This document shows positions 12,245-25,714 of a stretch of DNA of 64,000 nt, one piece after another. The notes beneath the pieces were generated by a model, which was not told the origin of the DNA, ran no database searches, and saw nothing but the letters and a program-made list of their open reading frames with translations. Both the position numbers and the translations under genes were made by a program. This stretch comes from Pegoplata infirma (lineage: Eukaryota; Arthropoda; Insecta; Diptera; Anthomyiidae): the NCBI GenBank assembly GCA_963921195.1, contig OY992539.1, forward strand, positions 135,993,182-136,057,181, read 5' to 3'. Each line of letters begins with the position of its first letter. Position 1 is the first letter of the stretch.

Positions 12245-14066
12245 TAATTGTATGAGCACGACAGTACGTTTTTAAGTCTAAGGGGTCAAGTTTCTAAATT
12301 TGGTAGTGGGTACTCCTAGGGTTCTATAGTCCAAAAGTCGATTAATCGACTTTTTTTTTTGTTCTTAAAAAGTCGAAAAGTCGACTTTTGCTTTCGACTT
12401 TTTTCGAAGTTTTTATTTTTTATTTTTTACTTTTGCCAGATGAATAGTTTCTTTCTTCTGAAAAAATTTCAAATGAGATCCGAGTTTAATAACAACTGAA
12501 CTATTGGTATTTCCATGTATTTTGTGAAGCAAAAATGTCAATGCCAAATGCATGAGTTAAAAAGTGTTGAGTGCAATATTTGCCAATGTTTTTGATTTTT
12601 GTAAACACCTCAGTGACAGGGTTCTATAAATCGAAAGTCGACTCTTTTGCTTTCGATATTTTTAACCTTTTCCACATTTTCGATTTCTTCGACTTTTTTT
12701 GATAAATAAAATACAACCAAAAAAAATAGCACCTAAATGCTTACAAAAAGTCAAAACTAAACTTTTATTTACAAAAAAATCGAGTTTTAAAAGTTGGAAA
12801 AGGACGAAAAAAGTTAAAAAAAAGTCGAAGAAAGTCGAAAAAAGTCGAAAATTTGAAAAAAGTCGAAAAATCGACTTTTTAGAAATTGAAAAAAAAACGA
12901 AAAGTCGACTTTTTGTTGCGACTATATAACCCTAGGTACTCCAAATTATTTTTTTGTGGTCACAAATTTTTCAAGAAATTTTATATGATAAATTTAAGAT
13001 TTTGGGAATCTGAAAATTATTTTAAGTATCCAACTACCAAATTTATAAACTAGACCCCTAAGATTAAGAAACGAATATGGTATAGTTTACCCAACTATTT
13101 TCTTTTGTCTTTTGTGTCCAAAAGTCCTCTCCAGAAATGTTAAGGTACCCTGCAAAAAAAGTCAATACCACTTCCTAGTGGAGTGATTTAAAACTATAAC
13201 AAATGTAATGAAATACAACAAAAAAAACAAAAAACACAAGACAAAAACACACAAACATTATTTTCTACTCCAGAATTCATAGTTATTCAGTTCTTAACTC
13301 ATTAACTTCCGCGACACTCCCATACAAATGTAAGTAGATATTCTTTTGTTGTATTTCATTTCATTTGTTAGAGTTTTAAAGTACTCCAAATAGAAGTACT
13401 CCGCACATTTTTTGCTGGGTAAATTTAATAATTTTGGGAATCTGAAAATCATTTGAAGAATTCCAGCACCAATTACGTATATGGTTCAGTCCAGCCAACT
13501 ATTTCCGTGTCTTTGGTGACCCTAAATCCTCTCCAGAAAATTTATTATATTGAGAATCTGAAAGTCATTTAAAGTATCCCATTACCAAATTTAGAAACTG
13601 CACCCCTTCTACTAAAAAACGTATATGGTGTAGTCCACCCGACTATTTACATTTGTTTTTGTGGCCATTGTCAAATCCCAACACCAAATTTAGTAACTAG
13701 ACCCCATTTGTCTTTTCTCGCAAATAGTCCCCAAACATTTTATAGGTAAAATTTTATATTTTGGTAATCTGAAAATTATTTAAAGTACTCCACTGTTAAA
13801 TTTGGAAACTTGTCCCATTAGATTACGAAACGTATATGGTAAAGTCTACCCAACTATTTACATTTGCCTTTTTTAGACACAAATCCTCTCCGAAATTTTA
13901 TTGATAAAGTTAAATGTTTTTGAAATCTGAAAATTATTTGGGGCACCCCACTATTAAATTTGGAAACTGGACCCATTAGACTACAAAGCCTATATGATGT
14001 AGTACACCCAACTATTCCCATTTGCCTTTTGTAGCTCCTGGAGTATGCCATCCATTGTTTACATGC
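12245..14066. repeat. Satellite X array, ~180-bp units (interrupted by a hAT)
   Basis: Units carry CCTCTCCAGAAATTTTA, TTTTGGGAATCTGAAAAT, CCACTACCAAATTTAGAAAC, ACGTATATGGT and CCCAACTATTTCCATTTG. The first partial unit (12245-12308) is inverted relative to the rest, and a hAT at 12317-12934 lies at the switch. The array ends TGTTTACATGCGATGTAAAT, where the 9-kb foldback element is inserted. Two more arrays of the same family lie at 23995-24640 and 29215-29770. Confidence 0.75.
12317..12934. mobile_element. Non-autonomous hAT element with AAAGTCGA repeats
   Basis: It starts TAGGGTTCTATAGTCC and ends GCGACTATATAACCCTA, with an exact 8-bp duplication GGTACTCC (12309-12316 and 12935-12942). Dozens of AAAGTCGA/TCGACTTT motifs crowd both halves. 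A second left-end-like sequence (CAGGGTTCTATAAATCG) at about 12618 hints at an internal duplication or a nested relative. Confidence 0.85.
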
Positions 14067-14075
14067 GATGTAAAT

Positions 14076-17000
14076 ATGTGCGTTAAGATAAATTTGAATT
14101 TTAGCACCAAAGACACAAACCATTTTACATTACAGAGTGTTTAACAGTGTTTTAACAGTGCAATGTTATTTTTTTTAAAAAGGGAGTTTTGAAAGAGTAT
14201 CGAATAAAGGGGAACGGGGGCGGTCCTATTTATGGCGGGCAGGCCATGAGTCGGTAAGACTGCAAACTTTGATTCTAAAATAGTTGAAAATAAATATTAA
14301 ATTTTTTAGTACTTTAAATTCGTCACTTAACTCTAGTAATTTTTCGTGCAAAAAGTGGACAAATCCAGTGGTCACTACGGGAGCAATGGAACGTGTTCCG
14401 ACCCGGCACATATATTGATGGTAGTATGGGTCATGTACTTTCTACATCTGGTTATAAAATCTGCCTGGTCAATTTAGAAGTTGGAGTTATACTGACTTTA
14501 AAATTCCAAATTCCATGTTAAATTTTTGGATGAATCTGCTGGTCACTTTGGACACATGGACTGGAATTCCGAAATGAAAGTCATGTGTTCGATTATGTTA
14601 TGGACATACTCTCTACTCATATAGGTATGAGTTTTCTAGTCAATTTTGAAATTGGAGGTATTTGATCCTAAAAACCGAAAATTTCAGGCCAAATTTTCCA
14701 ATGAAACTTGTGGTCACTATGGCAATTTGGACAAATGTTCCCGGATGAAAGTCATGTCATAGATAGTATTAATGATGTTCTTTCTAACCATAGCTTCCAA
14801 ATTTTTCTGATCAATTTAGAAATAAAAAAAAATTGTTCTGAAGTTTTGAATTTCTATGTTAAGTTTGTGGATGAAACTAATGGTCACTATGGAAATATGG
14901 ACAGGTGTTCCGGGATGCGAGTGGTACCATAAATAGCCCTAAGTATACTCTTTCCAATGATATCCAAAAAAAGTTTGTGATCAATTTAGAAACTTGAGGT
15001 ATTTTTATAATTCTGCAAATGTTCAGAAAAAAACAAAATTTATGAATAAAAAAAAAATTACCCTAAGTTTTAAAAAACCATTATGTTAAATTAACATAAA
15101 TAAAAAAAAAAGATTGATTTTTATAAAGTCAACTAACTTATTTTTTTACAGAAAATAAAAATAGTAAAAATTGGGGCGGTGGGAAGGGGTATTCTACAAA
15201 TGGCGGGAAAAATATAAAGTTGATTTTTAACTTGTTATATATAAAAATTCAATTAAAAAGTTGAAGTTACATGGAAAAATTGTCAAAATATTTTGAAACT
15301 GGTAGTCACTTTGGCCATAAGGAGAAAAATCCAAAAATGAGAGTCATGTGATATATAATGCAATGGAAATACTCTCTAGAGTGTTGTTAAAATTGGGGGT
15401 ATTTGATCCCAAAAACAAGAAATTTTAAACCAAATTTTCCAATGAAACTTGTGGTCACTATGGCAATTGGCGCATATGTTCCGGGATAAAAGTCATGTTA
15501 TATATAGTATTAATGATGTTCTTTCCAACCAAATTTACCAAATTATCCTGATCAATCCAGAAATAAAAAAAAATAATTTAAAGTTTTCAATTTCTATGTT
15601 GAATTTTCGAATGAAACTGGTTACTATGGGAATAAGGAAAGGTGTTCCGGGATGAGAGTGGTACTCTTAATAGCCCTTAGTGTGCTCTTTCCAAATATAC
15701 CCATTAAATTTTTCTAATCAATTTAGAAATAAGAGGTATTTAAATAATTTTACAAAAGTAAAAAAAAATTCAAATCTTTGTTAAAAATTTGGATGAACTG
15801 GTGGTCACTATGCCCACAAGGAGCAGAATTCCGAAATGAAAGCCAGGTGATAGGTTAAACAATGGACATACCCTCTAATCGTTGTGTTGAGAGTTTTGTT
15901 GTCAATTTAGAAATTGAAGATATTTGATCCTAAAATCAAGAAATTTTTAATCAAATTCTCCTATGAAACATGTGATCACTATGGCAATTGGCGTAACTGT
16001 TCCGGGATGAACATCATATTGTAGATAATATTGATGATGTTCCTTCCAACTATAGCCATCAAATTGTCCTGATCAATTTAGAAATAAAAAAAATAATTTA
16101 TCTTAAGTTTTCAATTTATATATTAAATTTTTTTTTAAGAAACTCGTCACTATGGAAATATCGACAGGTGTTCCGGGATGAGAGTGGTACCATATTTAGC
16201 CCTTAGTGTACTCTTTCCAAATATAACCATGAAATTTTTCTGATCAATTTAGAAATTAGAGGTATTTAAAAAATTAAACTTAAGTTTCAACATGTTTATT
16301 AATGAAAAAATTAACATTTCAGTTAGCAGCACTTAATGCTAAACTGTTAAAAAAATAAAAATAATGTTAGAAAATTGGCGGGATTTTTTTTTTTTATGTA
16401 AAGTTATCTTTATCTGTTTTAAATACTTGAAATTTGTTGGTAAATTTTTTGATAATATTTTGGTCACTGTGTTGATTTAGGAAAATAATCCGGGATGAAC
16501 GTCATGTTATAGATAGTATTGATGATGTTCTTTCCAATCAATGATAAGAAATTTTCCTAATCAATTTAGAAAAAAAAAATTTCAATGTTAAATTTTCCAG
16601 TGAAACTGGTTGCAATGGAAATATGAACAGGTGTTCTGGGATGAGAGTGGTACCATAAATAGCCACTAGTGTGCTCTTTCCAAATATAACCATGGCATTT
16701 TTCTAATCAATTTAGAAATTAGAGGTATTTAAATAATTTTACTAAAGTAAAAGAAACTGGTTACTATGGAAATATGGACAGGTGTTCCGAGATGAGAGTG
16801 GTACCATAAATAGCCCTTAGTGTGATCTTTCCAAATATAACCACGAAATTCTTCTGATCAATTTAGAAATTAGAGGTATTTAAAAAAATAAACATAAGTT
16901 TCACAAAAAAATTTAACATACCAGTGTACAGTATGTAATGTTAAACAAATAAAAATAATGTTATACAATTTGCAGAATTGTTTAAATGCAATGTTTGTTT

Positions 17001-18223
17001 ATTTTTTTGGTTTTAAATACTTTGACGAATCTGGTGGTCACTACGGATACATGGATCGGAATTCCTAAATGAAAGTCACGTGATAAATTATGCAATTACC
17101 ATACTTTCTAGTAGTACTAGTACGAAGTATTTAGTCAATATTAAAATTGCAGGTATGTGATCCTAAAAACAGAAAATTTTAAATTAAATTTTCTGATGAA
17201 ACTTGTGGTCACTATGCCAATTTGCGCAACTGCTCCGGGATGAAAGTCCAGTTGTAGATAGTATTGGTAATGTTCTTTCCAAGCAAATTTACTAAATTAT
17301 CCTGATCAATTTAGATATAAAAAAAATAATAGAAAGTTTTCAATTTCTATGTTAAATTTTCAAATATAACTGGTTACTATGGAAATGTGGACAGGTGTTC
17401 CGGGGTTAAAGTGGTAACCTTAATAGCCCATAGTGCGCTCTTTCCAAATATAGGCAGGAAATTTTACTGATCAATTTAGAAATAAGAGGTATTTAACTAA
17501 GTTTACAAAAGTTAAAAATTTTCCAATCTATGTTAAAAATTTGGATAAAACTAGTGGTCACTATGTCTACATGGAGCAGAATTCCGAAATGAAAGTCATG
17601 TGATAGGTTAAACAATGGACATCGTTGTGTTGGAAGTTTTGTAGTCAATTTTGAAATTAAAGTTATTTTATCCTAAAATCAGGAAATTTTAAATTAAATT
17701 TTCCTATAAAACTTGTGGTCACTACGGCAACTGTCGTAACTGTTCCGGGATGAGCGTCATATTAAAGATAGTATTGATGATGTTCTTTCCAACTATAGCC
17801 ATACAATTATCCTGATCAATTTAGAAATAAAAAAAAAAATAATCTAAAGTTTTTAATTTCTAAGTTAAATTTTTGAAAGAAACTGGTCACTATGGAAATA
17901 TGAACAGGTGTTCCGGGATGAGAGTAGTACTATAAATAGCTTTAAGTGTGTTCTTTTCAAATATAGCCATGACAATTTTCTGATCAATTTAGAAATTAGA
18001 GGTATTTAAAAAAATAAACATAAGTTCAAACAAAAAGTTTAACATTTTAGTTTACAGAACTTAATGCTGAAATGTTAAATAAATTAAAATAATAATGTTA
18101 GACAATTGGCGGGAGATTATATTTTTTTGGCGGAAAAATAACATTCTGTTAAGAATACATTTGTATACTGAAAAGTATAAAGTTAAGAAATATAAAAAAA
18201 AGACATTAGGTCGGATCGATTTT
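14076..18223 (+). repeat. Left arm of the foldback element: higher-order ~170-bp repeats
   Basis: Successive units each contain a GGTCACTATGG-like motif (14347, 14530, 14712, 14881, 15303, 15453, 15617, 15804, 15975, 16144 and onward), spaced mostly 150-187 bp. Three unit types alternate. One has CAGAATTCCGAAATGAAAGTC. One has GTTCCGGGATGAACGTCAT with TGATGATGTTCTTTCC. One has GGTGTTCCGGGATGAGAGTG with ACCATAAATAGCCC. The A-B-C order repeats about every 500 bp. Short reading frames in it appear identically in the right arm and are not genes. Confidence 0.8.
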
Positions 18224-19028
18224 AGTTTTTTTTATTTATTTTAAAACGGGAAGAGCGGAAGCGATATAAATCAAAAATTGTTTAATTTTACTGCATTTGA
18301 TCATACCATAAAAACAAAAGGAAAAAAGAGTTTCCTGGCACTCAACTAAATTTGACAAAACTCATGTTTGTGTCACCTTAATGACCATATGGAATAGAAT
18401 TCCGAAACTTAGGTTATGTACTAGCTTAAAAAGTAGACTCTAGTCCATAGATGGGAATTTTTCATTACCATTGAAATTGATATCAATAATAATGAAAAAA
18501 ATGCCATTACCAGTTAATGGTTATTAAATTTTTTCAATTGGAAAAAATCATTATCAATGGTAATGAAATGCATCAAATGTTAAAAAACAATAATACAATA
18601 ACAATAATTATATTAAAAAAAGGGTCTCATTCGATGCTCAGATGTTGTCCACATCAAAAAAAAAAAGTGAAAATTGATTTTTTTTACCCTTAGGTCCCTT
18701 TCTCTATGCGCTGTCACCATTTTAAATTTATTTTATTTTTTTGTGGTAAGGCTGATTTGTTTGCACATTTTTGTTTTTTTGAAAAATTATAAATGTAAAC
18801 ATCAAAGTATGTTTTTTAAAAAAATACGAAAATTTAAAGACAAAAATGTGTGTTTGGTTTATTTAACATGAAAAATTTAAATATAAAATAACAAAGAATA
18901 AATATTTTCAAATTTTAACGGTTTTGAAGATATTATGGTGACTTTTAATTGATGCCATACCAATGGTAATTATTTTTTTTTTTAATTTTAATTTGTAATT
19001 AAATTGCTTCAATTAAAACCATTGAAAA
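18224..19028. other. Unpaired spacer of the foldback element
   Basis: The spacer opens with a stray, diverged arm unit (GTCACCTTAATGACCATATG, AGAATTCCGAAACT). It then has an AT-rich segment with opposed TACCATTG / CAATGGTAAT motifs (18470-18580 and 18960) that may be a small nested element. The longest frame (18674-18871) has no recognisable domain. If a transposase once sat here, it is gone. Confidence 0.6.
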
Positions 19029-22000
19029 TAAAATCGATCCGACCTTATGTTTTTTTTATATTTCTTAACTTTATACTTTTCAGTATACAAATGTATTCTT
19101 AACAGATTGTTATTTTTCCGCCAAAAAAATATAATCTCCCGCCAATTGCCTAACATTATTATTTTAATTTATTTAACATTTCAGCATTAAGTTCTGTAAA
19201 CTAAAATGTTAAACTTTTTGTTTGAACTTATGTTTATTTTTTTAAATACCTCTAATTTCTAAATTGATCAGAAAATTGTCATGGCTATATTTGAAAAGAA
19301 CACACTTAAAGCTATTTATAGTACTACTCTCATCCCGGAACACCTGTTCATATTTCCATAGTGACCAGTTTCTTTCAAAAATTTAACTTAGAAATTAAAA
19401 ACTTTAGATTATTTTTTTTTTATTTCTAAATTGATCAGGATAATTGTATGGCTATAGTTGGAAAGAACATCATCAATACTATCTTTAATATGACGCTCAT
19501 CCCGGAACAGTTACGACAGTTGCCGTAGTGACCACAAGTTTTATAGGAAAATTTAATTTAAAATTTCCTGATTTTAGGATAAAATAACTTTAATTTCAAA
19601 ATTGACTACAAAACTTCCAACACAACGATGTCCATTGTTTAACCTATCACATGACTTTCATTTCGGAATTCTGCTCCATGTAGACATAGTGACCACTAGT
19701 TTCATCCAAATTTTTAACATAGATTGGAAAATTTTTAACTTTTGTAAACTTAGTTAAATACCTCTTATTTCTAAATTGATCAGTAAAATTTCCTGCCTAT
19801 ATTTGGAAAGAGCGCACTATGGGCTATTAAGGTTACCACTTTAACCCCGGAACATATTTGAAAATTTAACATAGAAATTGAAAACTTTCTATTATTTTTT
19901 TTATATCTAAATTGATCAGGATAATTTAGTAAATTTGCTTGGAAAGAACATTACCAATACTATCTACAACTGGACTTTCATCCCGGAGCAGTTGCGCAAA
20001 TTGGCATAGTGACCACAAGTTTCATCAGAAAATTTAATTTAAAATTTTCTGTTTTTAGGATCACATACCTGCAATTTTAATATTGACTAAATACTTCGTA
20101 CTAGTACTACTAGAAAGTATGGTAATTGCATAATTTATCACGTGACTTTCATTTAGGAATTCCGATCCATGTATCCGTAGTGACCACCAGATTCGTCAAA
20201 GTATTTAAAACCAAAAAAATAAACAAACATTGCATTTAAACAATTCTGCAAATTGTATAACATTATTTTTATTTGTTTAACATTACATACTGTACACTGG
20301 TATGTTAAATTTTTTTGTGAAACTTATGTTTATTTTTTTAAATACCTCTAATTTCTAAATTGATCAGAAGAATTTCGTGGTTATATTTGGAAAGATCACA
20401 CTAAGGGCTATTTATGGTACCACTCTCATCTCGGAACACCTGTCCATATTTCCATAGTAACCAGTTTCTTTTACTTTAGTAAAATTATTTAAATACCTCT
20501 AATTTCTAAATTGATTAGAAAAATGCCATGGTTATATTTGGAAAGAGCACACTAGTGGCTATTTATGGTACCACTCTCATCCCAGAACACCTGTTCATAT
20601 TTCCATTGCAACCAGTTTCACTGGAAAATTTAACATTGAAATTTTTTTTTTCTAAATTGATTAGGAAAATTTCTTATCATTGATTGGAAAGAACATCATC
20701 AATACTATCTATAACATGACGTTCATCCCGGATTATTTTCCTAAATCAACACAGTGACCAAAATATTATCAAAAAATTTACCAACAAATTTCAAGTATTT
20801 AAAACAGATAAAGATAACTTTACATAAAAAAAAAAAAATCCCGCCAATTTTCTAACATTATTTTTATTTTTTTAACAGTTTAGCATTAAGTGCTGCTAAC
20901 TGAAATGTTAATTTTTTCATTAATAAACATGTTGAAACTTAAGTTTAATTTTTTAAATACCTCTAATTTCTAAATTGATCAGAAAAATTTCATGGTTATA
21001 TTTGGAAAGAGTACACTAAGGGCTAAATATGGTACCACTCTCATCCCGGTCTCACCTGTCGATATTTCCATAGTGACGAGTTTCTTAAAAAAAAATTTAA
21101 TATATAAATTGAAAACTTAAGATAAATTATTTTTTTTATTTCTAAATTGATCAGGACAATTTGATGGCTATAGTTGGAAGGAACATCATCAATATTATCT
21201 ACAATATGATGTTCATCCCGGAACAGTTACGCCAATTGCCATAGTGATCACATGTTTCATAGGAGAATTTGATTAAAAATTTCTTGATTTTAGGATCAAA
21301 TATCTTCAATTTCTAAATTGACAACAAAACTCTCAACACAACGATTAGAGGGTATGTCCATTGTTTAACCTATCACCTGGCTTTCATTTCGGAATTCTGC
21401 TCCTTGTGGGCATAGTGACCACCAGTTCATCCAAATTTTTAACAAAGATTTGAATTTTTTTTTACTTTTGTAAAATTATTTAAATACCTCTTATTTCTAA
21501 ATTGATTAGAAAAATTTAATGGGTATATTTGGAAAGAGCACACTAAGGGCTATTAAGAGTACCACTCTCATCCCGGAACACCTTTCCTTATTCCCATAGT
21601 AACCAGTTTCATTCGAAAATTCAACATAGAAATTGAAAACTTTAAATTATTTTTTTTTATTTCTGGATTGATCAGGATAATTTGGTAAATTTGGTTGGAA
21701 AGAACATCATTAATACTATATATAACATGACTTTTATCCCGGAACATATGCGCCAATTGCCATAGTGACCACAAGTTTCATTGGAAAATTTGGTTTAAAA
21801 TTTCTTGTTTTTGGGATCAAATACCCCCAATTTTAACAACACTCTAGAGAGTATTTCCATTGCATTATATATCACATGACTCTCATTTTTGGATTTTTCT
21901 CCTTATGGCCAAAGTGACTACCAGTTTCAAAATATTTTGACAATTTTTCCATGTAACTTCAACTTTTTAATTGAATTTTTATATATAACAAGTTAAAAAT

Positions 22001-23148
22001 CAACTTTATATTTTTCCCGCCATTTGTAGAATACCCCTTCCCACCGCCCCAATTTTTACTATTTTTATTTTCTGTAAAAAAATAAGTTAGTTGACTTTAT
22101 AAAAATCAATCTTTTTTTTTTATTTATGTTAATTTAACATAATGGTTTTTTAAAACTTAGGGTAATTTTTTTTTTATTCATAAATTTTGTTTTTTTCTGA
22201 ACATTTGCAGAATTATAAAAATACCTCAAGTTTCTAAATTGATCACAAACTTTTTTTGGATATCATTGGAAAGAGTATACTTAGGGCTATTTATGGTACC
22301 ACTCGCATCCCGGAACACCTGTCCATATTTCCATAGTGACCATTAGTTTCATCCACAAACTTAACATAGAAATTCAAAACTTCAGAACAATTTTTTTTTT
22401 ATTTCTAAATTGATCAGAAAAATTTGGAAGCTATGGTTAGAAAGAACATCATTAATACTATCTATGACATGACTTTCATCCGGGAACATTTGTCCAAATT
22501 GCCATAGTGACCACAAGTTTCATTGGAAAATTTGGCCTGAAATTTTCGGTTTTTAGGATCAAATACCTCCAATTTCAAAATTGACTAGAAAACTCATACC
22601 TATATGAGTAGAGAGTATGTCCATAACATAATCGAACACATGACTTTCATTTCGGAATTCCAGTCCATGTGTCCAAAGTGACCAGCAGATTCATCCAAAA
22701 ATTTAACATGGAATTTGGAATTTTAAAGTCAGTATAACTCCAACTTCTAAATTGACCAGGCAGATTTTATAACCAGATGTAGAAAGTACATGACCCATAC
22801 TACCATCAATATATGTGCCGGGTCGGAACACGTTCCATTGCTCCCGTAGTGACCACTGGATTTGTCCACTTTTTGCACGAAAAATTACTAGAGTTAAGTG
22901 ACGAATTTAAAGTACTAAAAAATTTAATATTTATTTTCAACTATTTTAGAATCAAAGTTTGCAGTCTTACCGACTCATGGCCTGCCCGCCATAAATAGGA
23001 CCGCCCCCGTTCCCCTTTATTCGATACTCTTTCAAAACTCCCTTTTTAAAAAAAATAACATTGCACTGTTAAAACACTGTTAAACACTCTGTAATGTAAA
23101 ATGGTTTGTGTCTTTGGTGCTAAAATTCAAATTTATCTTAACGCACAT
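19029..23148 (-). repeat. Right arm of the foldback element
   Basis: This is the inverted copy of 14076-18223 and is nearly identical by eye, including peptides of 61 and 68 residues that are the same from both arms. Differences include loss of 29 bp at about 19856 (present at 17368-17396 on the left) and a local change at about 21050 (GGTCTCACC where the left-arm complement has GGAACACC). Confidence 0.8.
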
Positions 23149-23157
23149 GATGTAAAT

Positions 23158-23994
23158 TACCGGGGTGAAAAAAGGTTTGTGTCTTTGCTATTTCAATTTC
23201 TTTTCACACACATCAGATATACTAAATTAGATTTTACACGGGTTATTTCAACAACAACATGAAATTTAATCTGTAAGTCAATCATATTCCATTTTTTACA
23301 TATAAGTAGCACACCCTGTATGCACACAACAACACATTGAATCGTCTGGCTAGTCAACAGGATGATGATGAGGCGGATTGGGAACAACAAAAATCAACAG
23401 CCGAAAAAACACAACATTTTGACGCAGTCGCTCACATTTGAGCAGTCGCAGAAAAGCTCTATACAGTAATATTGTTTTTTTTTAACATTTCTTTTTTTGC
23501 TTTTTAGAACACGTTTGCCGACCAACAATGTTTACAACGTCAACAGAAACGACGACAACCAAACAACAATTAACATCAAATATCAGAGCTTCTAAAGAAT
23601 AAGTTCTTGAGTAATTATATACATGCAAAGTATCAATAACACTGTAAATACGTAAAAATGGCACACCAAAACGCCGAGACACGTAGAACACAGTGGCATT
23701 CTCCGTTTTGATAGATCAGGTCAATAATAAGAGATATTTAATTTTTAAGTTTGTGTTTTTCAAGCGATTTCTTATTGTTTTTTTAAGGAATTTAACAAAT
23801 TAAAGAATAATAAATTATTTTACTAGTCTAAACTGATCGGCCCTCATTGTTAGAATATAGTTTTGACTAATAGATACTAAATAAAGTAATTTTAAAATAG
23901 AGAAGACGGCCGGCGATACTCCGTCTTGCTCTATCTTCCTTTGTTTTCGAGATACATAATATTATCGCAAACTTAACCCTCCGCATCGGGTTGT
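23158..23994. other. Array-terminal motif and a diverged inverted repeat Y fragment; no gene
   Basis: Right of the foldback, TTGTGTCTTTGCTATTTCAA ... CACACACAT (23175-23215) is the terminal motif of satellite X arrays. Further on, 23700-23970 carries an inverted, diverged repeat Y segment (GGCCGGCGATACTCCGTC, TCGAGATACAT). The minus-strand frames here have no recognisable domain. Confidence 0.45.
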
Positions 23995-24640
23995 TATTAT
24001 TTGGGATATCCCACTACCATACTTAGAAACTAGATCCCTAAGACTAAAGAAACGTACATGGAGTAGTCCAACCCAACTATTTCCATTTATCTTTTTTTGC
24101 CATAAATCCTCTCCAGAAATTTTTAAGGTGAAATTTAATATTTTGGCAATATTAAAAGTATTTGAAGAATTCCACTACCAAATTTAGAAACTATGATCCA
24201 CCCAAATGGAATACATTTGTCTTTTTTGGTCGCAAATACTCTCCAAAAAAATTATAGGTAAAATTTAATACTTTGGGAATCTGAAAATTATTTGAAGTAT
24301 TGCACAATTAAATTTGTAAACAAGGCCCCTTAGACTAAAAAAGTGTATGGTGTAGTCCACCCAACTATTTTCATTTGCCTTTTGTGGCCACAAATCCTCT
24401 CCAGAAATTGTAAAGGTAAAATTTAATATTTTGGAAATCTGAAAGTGGATTAGAAAATTAGACAATGAACCCCTAAAACTAAAAAACGTATATGGTGTAG
24501 TCCACCCATCTATTTCCATTTGTCTACTGTACTCGTAGCTCCGGGAATGTGCCATACATGGTTTTTATGCAATGGAAATGAACTGGTGAAAAAAGGTATG
24601 TATTTTAGCTATTTCAATTCCAATTTTATTTTCACACACA
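23995..24640. repeat. Satellite X array, second copy
   Basis: Roughly three to four ~180-bp units contain CCTCTCCAGAAATT, TTTGGGAATCTGAAAAT and GGTGTAGTCCACCCA. They end with AGCTCCGGGAATGTGCCATA, TTTTATGCAATGGAAATG and CACACACATA at 24640, the same end structure as the other two arrays. Confidence 0.7.
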
Positions 24641-24814
24641 TAAAAAGCATGTGAAACTAGTAAAAAAAGTTAAATTTGAACTTGCCGAATGTAAAAAAGA
24701 TTATTAAAAAAAACTTAAAAAAGAAATTACAAAAAAAAAATATAAACAAAATTCCGCAAAAAAAGTGTTGGTCAAAAAAATACGCGATTTTTATCTTTTT
24801 TGTAAAAAAAAATA

Positions 24815-25637
24815 CACTCAAAAAATTTTATGCATAAAAATACGAAGTATTATTTCGTAAAATTTTTTTCGTACATATTACGAAATTTTTGTACATATTA
24901 CGAAATTTTTGTAATTTTACGAAAACTTGGAATTTCGTAAAAATACAAATTTCGTTTATTTTACGAAGTACATTTCGTAGCCAAAAAAATACGAAATACT
25001 TCGTATCTTAACGAAATATTTCGTAATTTAACAAAATATTTTTCGGAAAAAAATCACAAAATCAAGGGGTTTGATTTATTTATCTGAATTACTAGATTTA
25101 ACAGATTTAACAATTAAAAAAATGGAATAACAAAAATTTGTTTCTTCTCTTTTTAATTTTTGTTTACGGTTTCTAATTTTAAATTATTTTCAGCATAACA
25201 CAAATAATATTTTCGTTAAACTAAACATAATTCGTATTTACAAAAAAAACTTCGTAATATGTACAAAAATATTTTGTATTTTTACGAAATATTTCGTAAT
25301 TATACAAAATATTTCGTAGTTATACAAAATATTTCGTAACTTTACGAAATATTTTCGTAAAAATAAACATAATTCGTATTTACAAAAAAAAAAACTTCGT
25401 AATATGTACGAAAATATTTAGTATTTTTACGAAATATTTCGTAGTTATACTAAATATTTCGTAAATTTACGAAATATTTTCGTATTTATTTCGTAAATAT
25501 CACTAAAAAAAACTTCGTAATATTTACGAAATGCCATAGGTAAATATTACGAAATATTTCGTTCCGGCAAAACCACGAAATATTTCGTACAATGTACGAA
25601 GTATTTCGTTCATTTTACCTATGAAATTTTTTGAGTG
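24815..25637. mobile_element. TA-flanked palindromic element built from TACGAAATATTTCGTA
   Basis: The ends CACTCAAAAAATTTTATG and its complement (ending GAGTG at 25637) are flanked by TA (24813-24814 and 25638-25639). The interior is filled with the self-complementary 16-mer TACGAAATATTTCGTA and variants (for example GTAATATGTACGAA), at 24835-25020 and 25200-25620. TA duplication suggests the Tc1/mariner group. No coding frame. Confidence 0.8.
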
Positions 25638-25714
25638 TATGTTCGTTCTTGTTAAGATACCAGTCTGTGTTCAATTCTGTTCACACATTTTTTCAGCGCA
25701 GTCCTTATTAATGC

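Larger units (their letters stand above)
14076..23148. mobile_element. 9.07-kb foldback-type palindromic element with 9-bp target duplication
   Basis: The element begins ATGTGCGTTAAGATAAATTT and ends with the exact inverse. GATGTAAAT flanks it on both sides (14067-14075 and 23149-23157). The inverted arms are about 4.15 and 4.12 kb around an ~0.8-kb spacer, and the arms consist of tandem ~170-bp units. The array copy at 29695-29703 has GATGTAAAT once at the equivalent point, an empty site. Long tandem-repeat TIRs plus a 9-bp duplication are the known features of Drosophila Foldback elements; whether this is that lineage or an independent one cannot be told. No transposase frame is visible, so it is presumably mobilised in trans. 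Confidence 0.85.

Noticed and set aside
15449..21774. Identical 68-residue frames at 15449-15655 (+) and 21568-21774 (-)
   Set aside because: They are the same satellite unit read in the two arms of the foldback element; identity reflects arm symmetry, not conserved proteins.
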